This document shows positions 1-4,728 of a stretch of 6,085 nt of DNA, in pieces. The notes beneath the pieces were generated by a model, which worked only from the letters and a program-made list of their open reading frames with translations, had not been told where the DNA came from and did no database searches. Both the position numbers and the translations under genes were made by a program. The number at the start of each line of letters is the position of its first letter. Within the stretch, counting starts at the first letter, position 1. Origin of the DNA: Solobacterium sp. (GTDB lineage: Bacteria > Bacillota_I > Bacilli_A > Erysipelotrichales > Erysipelotrichaceae); contig JAFWCP010000017.1 in assembly GCA_017536845.1 (NCBI GenBank), positions 1-6,085 of the forward strand, written 5' to 3'.

Positions 1-26
1 CACTTTATTTTATATCATTTTAATAA

Positions 27-48
27 GTATTCTATATTAATAGGATAC
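27..48. repeat. AT-rich inverted repeat of 9-bp arms
   Basis: Arms at 27-35 (GTATTCTAT) and 40-48 (ATAGGATAC) pair around a 4-base loop, ATTA, with one G-T wobble at 31/44. It lies in the AT-rich left end, downstream of the terminator of the minus-strand gene. It could be an operator or a second hairpin belonging to a gene beyond the left edge, or chance in AT-rich DNA. No gene is visible in the first 100 bases. Confidence 0.3.
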
Positions 49-63
49 CTTAAGTACATTTTA

Positions 64-89
64 AAACAGCCTCACGAATGAGGCTGTTT
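64..89 (-). terminator. Intrinsic terminator after the DUF3990-like remnant
   Basis: A perfect 11-bp stem (64-74 with 79-89, core CAGCCTCA/TGAGGCTG) closes on a 4-base loop, CGAA. Read on the minus strand, the stem is followed by a run of four T and then AAAATG, so it fits a terminator for the minus-strand gene that stops 14 bases earlier. The plus-strand side has only three T before a G, so it is weaker in that direction. Confidence 0.7.
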
Positions 90-102
90 GTGATTATCGG
101 GG

Positions 103-297
103 TTATCTCCCGGGAACGTCAGTACATTGAACTAATACGAACAAACTGTTCGCCGGGTTTCCCCAACCGCATGCCCATTCTTTGGCAAGCTCAATCTGTT
201 CTGTTGTATAGAAGCCATAGCCAAAGTCTTTGGTCCGGTTTCCTTCCTTGTAAGCCGGTGTCCTGATGATGCCTTCAGAATTATGATAAACAAGCAT
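103..297 (-). pseudogene. DUF3990-like protein, N-terminal remnant (64 residues)
   Basis: The product starts MLVYHNSEGIIRTPAYKEG and contains FGYGFYTTEQIELAKEWAC (about residues 25-43). This matches the conserved N-terminal block of DUF3990 proteins, in which YHGS and GxGFY are followed by an AKxWA helix. The start at 297 is chosen because AAGGAGG (minus strand, 310-304) sits 6 bases upstream; an in-frame ATG at 360 has no such site. DUF3990 proteins are usually about 150 residues or more and resemble the ADP-ribosyltransferase fold (family knowledge, from memory). Here the similarity fades after residue 43 and a stop follows at 64, so the C-terminal half is absent. A shift of frame after the AKEWAC block reads GEQFVRISSMY before its own stop, which looks slightly more like the family's next strand. 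It is probably a decayed gene that kept its ribosome site and terminator. A short functional protein is possible but less likely. Confidence 0.6.
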
Positions 298-405
298 GAT
301 GATCCTCCTTCTGCGAATAGAATCATAGCGCTGGAACGGATGCACTTTTCTATCATTCATTCTCTGCAGAGGGGAAACTTCTGCGGAAGAGGAGAAGGGG
401 AAATC

Positions 406-414
406 TGATACAAT
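406..414 (+). promoter_or_regulatory. Extended -10 promoter candidate for the LysR gene
   Basis: TGATACAAT is an extended -10 (TGN plus TACAAT, 5 of 6 to TATAAT), 24 bases before the LysR start. No good -35 sits 17 bases upstream, where the sequence is a GA-rich run (385-400); an extended -10 can work without one. AGAGGTG at 428-434 is the likely ribosome binding site. Confidence 0.4.
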
Positions 415-438
415 AAATACAGGAATCAGAGGTGTTTT

Positions 439-1326
439 ATGGAATTAAGAGTCCTGGGGTACTTTATAGCCGTGGCCGAGGAGCAGGGCATCCTCAAGGC
501 AGCGGAAAGGCTTCATATTACCCAGCCGACCCTCAGTCGGCAGCTGGCACAGCTGGAGGAAGAAACCGGTGCCGTGCTGTTTGAAAGAAATGCGCACGGG
601 ATCACATTGACGGAAGAAGGGCTGCTGCTGTATCGAAGGGCAAAGGAAATCACTGAACTTGCTCAGCATACGCTGGAAGATCTGAAGAAGCATGATGTGG
701 AATTGTCCGGCACGATTTCCATCGGCACCGGTGAACTGGCAAATACCCGTACGGTGGCATCCTTGTGCCGGGACTTCCGTCTGATGCATCCCCACGTCCA
801 TTTCCGGATTGATGCCGGGGATGCGGATACCATCAAGGAAAGGATCAGCACCGGCCTTCTTGATCTTGGCCTGCTGCTGGAACCGGTGGATACAAAGGAT
901 TATGACTACATCCGCCTGCCGCTGCCGGAACCATGGGCGGTCATGGTGAAGACGGATCATCCTCTTGCGGAAAAAACGTATATCACAAAAGAAGACCTGG
1001 TCAGCCAGCCCCTGGTCATGCCGGGAAGGCCGGAAATCCAGGGTGAGCTGGCCAACTGGTTCGGACGAGAGGTATCATCCCTCAATGTGACGGTAACAAC
1101 CAGGCTGGCCTCCATGGCGGCGGTATTTGTGCCGGAAGGAAATGGCTGCGCACTGGTGATTGAAGGCTTTAAGCCGCTCTGGAATCCGCAGGAAATCGTA
1201 CTGCGCCGGTTTAGGCCGGAGCTGTCGTCAAGAGCGGTTCTGGCGGTCAAACGCAGCCAGCCGCAGAGTACTGCTGTCAAAACCTTTATGGCATATGTTA
1301 AAAAGAGATATGCCAATGAAGCATAG
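439..1326 (+). CDS. LysR-type transcriptional regulator
   Basis: This 295-residue protein has the standard length and layout of the LysR family. An N-terminal winged helix-turn-helix (about residues 1-60) contains KAAERLHITQPTLSRQLAQL and then FERNAHGITLTEEG, the family's recognition helix and wing. A linker helix (about 61-88) leads to an effector-binding domain of the periplasmic-binding-protein type, starting at SGTISIGTGEL (90-100) and including the usual IKERISTGLLDLGLLLEP strand-helix block near 136-154. It should act in the cytoplasm as a tetrameric DNA-binding activator or repressor that responds to a small ligand. It lies 85 bases upstream of, and on the same strand as, a major facilitator transporter, which is its most likely target. 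Many LysR regulators are instead divergent from their targets. The ligand cannot be inferred. An AGAGGTG ribosome site at 428-434 supports the start. Confidence 0.93.
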   Translation: MELRVLGYFIAVAEEQGILKAAERLHITQPTLSRQLAQLEEETGAVLFERNAHGITLTEEGLLLYRRAKEITELAQHTLEDLKKHDVELSGTISIGTGELANTRTVASLCRDFRLMHPHVHFRIDAGDADTIKERISTGLLDLGLLLEPVDTKDYDYIRLPLPEPWAVMVKTDHPLAEKTYITKEDLVSQPLVMPGRPEIQGELANWFGREVSSLNVTVTTRLASMAAVFVPEGNGCALVIEGFKPLWNPQEIVLRRFRPELSSRAVLAVKRSQPQSTAVKTFMAYVKKRYANEA

Positions 1327-1347
1327 GAAAAATGATTGTAAAAGCAT

Positions 1348-1376
1348 TAGACAATCTGACTGATATTATTGATAAT
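1348..1376 (+). promoter_or_regulatory. Promoter candidate for the MFS transporter
   Basis: TAGACA (1348-1353, 5 of 6 to TTGACA) and GATAAT (1371-1376, 5 of 6 to TATAAT) are separated by exactly 17 bases. Transcription would start near 1383, giving a leader of about 30 bases that includes the AAGGAG site at 1401-1406. This suggests the transporter can be transcribed independently of the regulator gene that ends at 1326. Confidence 0.5.
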
Positions 1377-1377
1377 A
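1364..1377. promoter_or_regulatory. Dyad over the -10 of the transporter promoter
   Basis: TATTAT and ATAATA form perfect 6-bp arms around TG. The dyad covers the proposed -10 hexamer, so a protein bound here would block or alter transcription of the transporter. The adjacent LysR regulator is the obvious candidate, because LysR sites are AT-rich interrupted dyads, but the dyad may be chance in AT-rich DNA. Confidence 0.3.
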
Positions 1378-1411
1378 AATACAGGAACGAAACGGTTCGA
1401 AAGGAGCTTTT

Positions 1412-2623
1412 ATGAAAATCAGCGGAAGATATTTGTTGATACTGATCGGGATGTGCGGCCTGCTGGCGACAGGTGTCGGCTTATGCACGAATGTGGCGGG
1501 ATTGTTCTTTACCCCGATCGCGGAGGATTTCGGCGTCTTAAGAGGCAGCGTCTCCATGACCCTCACTATCTGCAACCTTGTCTTTGCGGCCGGAGGCATG
1601 TTCACGCCGAGGCTGGTGCATGAAAACAACTTCCGTTTTCTGCTGATCCTTGGTACGGCAATGATTGCCGGTGCCACCATGGCAATGTCACTTGCCCAGG
1701 GTATGGCGCTGTTATATGTGCTCAATGCCATCAGAGGATTTGCGGCCGGTGTCCTTGGCTTTGTCTTTGTCACCACCATCATCAACCGCTGGTTCATTGA
1801 CTATAACGGCCTGGCAACCAGCATTGCCATGTGCACGTCCGGCCTTGCCGGTGCGGTGTTCTCACCGGTCATCTCTTCTTTGATCCAGAACAGCGGCTGG
1901 CGCTTTGCCTATGTTGCTGTGGGGATCCTGATGGTGCTCTTCAACCTGCCTGCCATTCTGTTCTTACCGTGCCTGAGCCCGCGCTCCAAGGGGCTTTCAC
2001 CCCTTGGCACACCGAAGGAAGCGGAAGTCAGCCATGCCGGTGAAGCAAAGAGCGCTTCAGTCATTAACAAAGGCATCCTGGCCCTTGCCATCCTGTTTGC
2101 CGTCTTTTCGGCCGGTTCTACGGCATTGCCGCAGTTCTTCCCGGGCCTGGCAGATTCGTATGCATTGCCGGCAGCGGTTGGTGCGTCCATGCTCTCCTTC
2201 TGCATGATTGCCAATACCGCGGGCAAGCTGATCCTTGGCGTCATCATTGACAAGATCGGCTGTCGTCTGGCCACCATCTTCTATCTGGCCCTGGCTCTGA
2301 TTGCCCTGGTATTGTTCCTGATGATCCATCAGTCCGGGGCATTGCTTGCCGGTGCGGTTCTGTTCGGCACCGTGTATGCTCTTGGTACTGTCAGTCTTGC
2401 GATCATGACAAGAGAACTGTTCGGGGCTGAGAATTATTCCAGAACCTATCCGACCGTCTCCCTTGCCGGTACGGTCGCCAATGCATTGTTATCTACAGTT
2501 GTCGGCTTCATGTATGACTTCACCGGCGGCTATACTGCCATTCTGATCATGTTTGTGATCATGCTTGCCGCAGCTGTCTTCATTGTCTTACGGGCATATG
2601 CCGGCAGGCAAGCTTCTGTATAA
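1412..2623 (+). CDS. Major facilitator superfamily transporter, substrate unknown
   Basis: This 403-residue, strongly hydrophobic protein has the length and twelve-helix pattern of the major facilitator superfamily. Helices fall roughly at residues 7-27, 47-66, 74-94, 98-120, 133-155, 163-188, 219-241, 253-276, 285-304, 308-330, 346-366 and 373-393. The hydrophilic stretch 189-218 is the usual central cytoplasmic loop. The 8-9 loop carries a motif-A signature, G276-VII-DKIGCR (G-x3-D-K-x-G-x-R); the matching 2-3 loop copy is degenerate. SGWRFAYVAVG (161-171), before helix 6, is typical of the family. The overall look is close to the monocarboxylate/oxalate-formate porter type, but I cannot name a substrate. 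It would act in the cytoplasmic membrane as a proton-coupled or exchange carrier. The start is supported by AAGGAG (1401-1406), 5 bases upstream. It follows a LysR gene that may control it and ends at its own terminator. Confidence 0.9.
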   Translation: MKISGRYLLILIGMCGLLATGVGLCTNVAGLFFTPIAEDFGVLRGSVSMTLTICNLVFAAGGMFTPRLVHENNFRFLLILGTAMIAGATMAMSLAQGMALLYVLNAIRGFAAGVLGFVFVTTIINRWFIDYNGLATSIAMCTSGLAGAVFSPVISSLIQNSGWRFAYVAVGILMVLFNLPAILFLPCLSPRSKGLSPLGTPKEAEVSHAGEAKSASVINKGILALAILFAVFSAGSTALPQFFPGLADSYALPAAVGASMLSFCMIANTAGKLILGVIIDKIGCRLATIFYLALALIALVLFLMIHQSGALLAGAVLFGTVYALGTVSLAIMTRELFGAENYSRTYPTVSLAGTVANALLSTVVGFMYDFTGGYTAILIMFVIMLAAAVFIVLRAYAGRQASV

Positions 2624-2628
2624 CCAGC

Positions 2629-2662
2629 ACATCACCGCACAGGGAAGCGGTGATGTTTTTTT
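2629..2662 (+). terminator. Intrinsic terminator after the MFS transporter
   Basis: A perfect 10-bp stem, ACATCACCGC (2629-2638) with GCGGTGATGT (2647-2656), has an 8-base loop and runs into seven T (2656-2662). It begins 6 bases after the transporter stop and separates that transcript from the ROK kinase gene. Confidence 0.9.
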
Positions 2663-2785
2663 CCAATATGCGAAGTCCTTGAAAATGCACAGAAAAAGAA
2701 TGGAATCTGACATGAAAGCCTGTTAAACTTGTTGTTGAAAGAGGTTGATCTTAAAAGAACTCATATCATAGGCTAAGGAGGAGTT

Positions 2786-3691
2786 ATGAGCCAGTATCTT
2801 ACAATCGATGTCGGCGGAACGAATATCAAGTACGCCTTGATGAATGACAATGCGGATATTCTTGAGCAGGGAGAAGTGCCCACACCCAGAACATGTCTTG
2901 AAGATTTCGAAGACGCCATTGCCGGTATTTATGACAAGTACAAGAAACAGGGAATCGCAGCAGTATGCATGAGCGCACCGGGAAGAATCAATGCCGAAAC
3001 CGGCTATTTCCATACCAGCGGTGCTTTGAAGTATGTCAGCGGCATCTGCCTGCCTGAACATATGAAAGACAGGATCCCGGTACCCTTTACCGTAGAGAAT
3101 GATGCCAAGGCAGCAGCCCTGGCTGAACTGTGGAGAGGTGCCATGAAGGGCTTTGACAGCGGTTCTGTCATCACCCTTGGCACAGGCATCGGCGGTTCAC
3201 TGATCCTGGGCGGCAAGCTGGTCCGCGGCAATACATACGCAGCCGGCGAATTCTCCGGCATCTCCACAAGATGGGACCTGCAGTATGGCGAAGGCAACAG
3301 CTGGGCGTCTGTTTCCAGCACCAAGGCCTTAACCGACCTGTATGCCTCGAAGAAGGGTGTTGCGCCGGAAGAAATGAACGGCCGTATCTTCTTCAAGGAT
3401 GTTGAGGATAAGGATCCGGTGGCTCTGGAAGTTCTGGATACCTTCTGTGAATCCGCGGCAACCGGCATCATGTCGCTGCAGCTGATCCTGGACCTGCAGA
3501 GATACTGCTTCGGCGGCGGCATCTCCAACCAGCCGATCCTGCTTGAAACCATTAACAAGAAGCTTGACGGCATCTTTGAAAGAGAAGTGCATACACCGGC
3601 ATCCAGACCGGATGTTGTCAAGTGTGCGTTTGGCAGCGATGCCAACCTGATCGGTGCGCTGTACCATTATCTCTACGAGCTCAAGAAGTAA
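2786..3691 (+). CDS. ROK-family sugar kinase, without the zinc motif
   Basis: This 301-residue protein is a full-length ROK-family member and probably phosphorylates a sugar or amino sugar with ATP in the cytoplasm. In order it shows the first phosphate-binding loop, IDVGGTNIKYALM (7-19); the sugar-binding and catalytic block, FTVENDAKAAALAE (101-114), with catalytic-base Asp106; the second phosphate loop, LGTGIGGSLILGG (131-143); GEF (154-156), with the sugar-contacting Glu155; and the adenosine-site FGGGIS (242-247). Classical ROK proteins have a zinc-binding CxCGxxGCxE segment after the GExGH motif. Here that part reads GEFSG, then WDLQYGEGNSWASVSST (163-179), with no cysteine or histidine. 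A zinc-free group of Firmicute ROK proteins exists (family knowledge), so this is probably a subfamily trait rather than damage. AAGGAGGAG (2775-2783) fixes the start. No N-terminal helix-turn-helix is present, so it is a kinase and not a ROK repressor. I see no convincing promoter hexamers in 2663-2785. Confidence 0.92.
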   Translation: MSQYLTIDVGGTNIKYALMNDNADILEQGEVPTPRTCLEDFEDAIAGIYDKYKKQGIAAVCMSAPGRINAETGYFHTSGALKYVSGICLPEHMKDRIPVPFTVENDAKAAALAELWRGAMKGFDSGSVITLGTGIGGSLILGGKLVRGNTYAAGEFSGISTRWDLQYGEGNSWASVSSTKALTDLYASKKGVAPEEMNGRIFFKDVEDKDPVALEVLDTFCESAATGIMSLQLILDLQRYCFGGGISNQPILLETINKKLDGIFEREVHTPASRPDVVKCAFGSDANLIGALYHYLYELKK

Positions 3692-3707
3692 GCATATCTC
3701 AGGAAAT

Positions 3708-3743
3708 GCAAAGAAACGGCATGGGTCCATGCCGTTTCTTTGC
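3708..3743. terminator. Shared bidirectional terminator between converging genes
   Basis: A perfect inverted repeat of 16 paired bases (3708-3723 with 3728-3743, arms GCAAAGAAACGGCATG and its complement) has a 4-base loop, GGTC. It lies 17 bases past the ROK stop and 23 bases past the dehydrogenase stop on the other strand. Each arm ends in a T-rich TTTCTTTGC, so it can terminate both converging transcripts. Confidence 0.85.
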
Positions 3744-3765
3744 GTCAGTTTGAAAATGATGCGTA

Positions 3766-4476
3766 TTATCCGTTATATGACCAGCCATGGTCATTGTGAT
3801 AGACCATCAGCTTTGTCATGCCGCCGTCAATGCAGATGTTTTCCCCGGTAATAAAGCCGGCTTTGTCAGAACAGAGGTACAGCACCATATTGGCGATGTC
3901 ATCGGGATTGCCGACCCTGCCGCAGGGCTGCTGGGAAGCATCCGGGCCGCTGTATTCAGTATACTGTGTATCAATCCATCCCGGGGATACAGAATTGACG
4001 CGGACTTTCGGGCCTAAGGAGATGGCAAGGGCATGGGTCAGGGCATGGATGCTGCCTTTGGCGGCAGTATAGCTTTCAGTCTGCGGCTGGCTCATGCGGT
4101 CACGTGATGAGGAGATGTTGACGATGGACGCATGGTCATTGAAATACGGCAGAAAGAGTTTTGTCAGATAGTAAGGTGCAGCTGCACCTACTGCCAGGGC
4201 ATTCATGAATTCCTGATAGGAGCATTCATTGATGCCTTTCATTTTCGGCAGGACGTTGTTGATGAGGTAATCAATATGCCCGTGCTTCTGAATCACATAT
4301 GCGGCAAATGCTTCCAGTACTTTCTCATCCGCAAGGTCGCCGACATACCAGTTTCCCTGCTGAATATCAATGATTTCCACTTCCGCGCCTTCTTCCCGGA
4401 ACATTTCGGCAATGCGTTTCCCAATACCCTGGGCACCGCCGGTCACTACAGCTGTCTTTCCTGCAAATTGTTTCAT
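3766..4476 (-). CDS. Short-chain dehydrogenase/reductase (classical type, variant active site)
   Basis: This 236-residue protein fits the classical short-chain dehydrogenase fold. The Rossmann glycine motif TGGAQGIG is at 12-19. Asp37, at the end of the second strand (EIIDIQQG), suggests NAD(H) rather than NADP(H). The active site has Ser123 (in NISSSRD), Tyr136 and Lys140 (SYTAAK), followed by VRVNSVSPGWIDT (158-170) and GFITGENICIDGGM (207-220). Two features depart from the norm: NNAG is NNVL (73-76), and the tetrad Asn of helix 4 aligns with Gly97 in ALAVGAAAPYYLTK. The sequence around these sites and the tail ending YHNDHGWSY look like a conserved Firmicute subfamily from memory, so activity is likely but the substrate is unknown. 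AAGGAGG (minus strand, 4491-4485) lies 8 bases before the ATG. It converges on the ROK kinase gene, so a shared catabolic role is only inference. A minus-strand TACAAT at 4502-4497 is too close to the ribosome site to be its -10. Confidence 0.92.
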   Translation of the reverse strand: MKQFAGKTAVVTGGAQGIGKRIAEMFREEGAEVEIIDIQQGNWYVGDLADEKVLEAFAAYVIQKHGHIDYLINNVLPKMKGINECSYQEFMNALAVGAAAPYYLTKLFLPYFNDHASIVNISSSRDRMSQPQTESYTAAKGSIHALTHALAISLGPKVRVNSVSPGWIDTQYTEYSGPDASQQPCGRVGNPDDIANMVLYLCSDKAGFITGENICIDGGMTKLMVYHNDHGWSYNG

Positions 4477-4524
4477 GTCTGAATCCTCCTTGCAGTATTG
4501 TACCGTAGGATAAAATGGAATTGA

Positions 4525-4540
4525 TCACATATGCCTGTGA
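4525..4540. promoter_or_regulatory. Possible operator, inverted TCACA/TGTGA
   Basis: TCACA (4525-4529) and TGTGA (4536-4540) form a 5-bp dyad with a 6-base spacer, upstream of the dehydrogenase gene. The arms point the opposite way to a CRP site (TGTGA-N6-TCACA), so this is not a CRP box. A weak candidate for a local regulator. Confidence 0.2.
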
Positions 4541-4542
4541 AG

Positions 4543-4572
4543 GTGAGGTGATTCCGCAGGAAATCACCCCAC
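4543..4572. repeat. Imperfect hairpin made by an inverted copy of the repeat unit
   Basis: GTGAGGTGATT, ending at 4553, is the reverse complement of the first repeat unit with one change. It pairs with 4559-4572 to give about 12 base pairs (4543-4545 and 4547-4555), one A-C mismatch (4546/4569), one bulged A (4561) and the loop GCA. No T run follows, so it is not an intrinsic terminator. It marks the left border of the direct-repeat array. Confidence 0.6.
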
Positions 4573-4680
4573 GAATCACCCCACGAATCACCCCACGAAT
4601 TACCCCATTCACCTCATGAATCACCCCATGAATCACCCCACGAATCACCCCATTCACCTCATGAATCACCCCATGAATCA
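4561..4680. repeat. Tandem array of 12-bp repeats (GAATCACCCCAY)
   Basis: Eight full 12-bp units begin at 4561, 4573, 4585, 4597, 4618, 4630, 4642 and 4663, and a partial unit (GAATCA) ends the array at 4680. Unit 1 starts AAATC and unit 4 reads GAATTACC; the others match GAATCACCCCAC or GAATCACCCCAT. After units 4 and 7 comes a 9-bp TCACCTCAT (4609-4617, 4654-4662), which is a repeat unit lacking its first three bases with one C-to-T change. Positions 4597-4629 and 4642-4674 are therefore near-identical 33-bp blocks, 45 bp apart. All unit lengths are multiples of three, so several frames stay open by chance. The array fills the gap between the divergent dehydrogenase and AlbA_2-ATPase genes and ends about 9 bases before the latter's -10 candidate. 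It could be a protein-binding array or a length-variable microsatellite. Confidence 0.95.
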
Positions 4681-4688
4681 ATCTGATG

Positions 4689-4697
4689 TGTTATCAT
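4689..4697 (+). promoter_or_regulatory. Extended -10 promoter candidate for the AlbA_2-ATPase gene
   Basis: TGTTATCAT fits an extended -10 (TGN plus TATCAT, 5 of 6 to TATAAT). Transcription would start near 4704, just ahead of AAGGAGG (4714-4720). The place where a -35 would sit is inside the last repeat unit and is not TTGACA-like, so the repeats may serve as activator or operator sites in its place. Confidence 0.35.
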
Positions 4698-4728
4698 TTA
4701 TATGAATAATAAAAAGGAGGGATCTTCT

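Noticed and set aside
298..360. N-terminal extension of the DUF3990 remnant to the ATG at 360
   Set aside because: The strong ribosome site lies inside this extension and points to the ATG at 297. The extra residues do not resemble the family.
445..960. Minus-strand 171-codon open frame, with other long antisense frames across 957-1316 and 1366-1797
   Set aside because: These are antisense to the LysR and transporter genes and have no ribosome sites or family resemblance.
2745..2769. Promoter TTGATC...TATCAT for the ROK kinase
   Set aside because: The spacing is only 13 bases, and the start it implies would fall on the ribosome binding site.
3004..3645. Minus-strand 213-codon open frame
   Set aside because: It is entirely antisense to the ROK kinase, with a serine- and proline-rich composition typical of a shadow frame.
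4561..4680. CRISPR-like array
   Set aside because: Units are 12 bp and directly adjacent, with no unique spacers of 25-40 bp and no cas genes in view.
4367..4681. Minus-strand 104-codon frame beginning with VIRG/VIHG tetrapeptide repeats and running into the start of the dehydrogenase gene
   Set aside because: The repeats are an automatic result of 12-bp units in an open frame. The second half is a shifted frame of the dehydrogenase, which has its own AAGGAGG and ATG at 4476.
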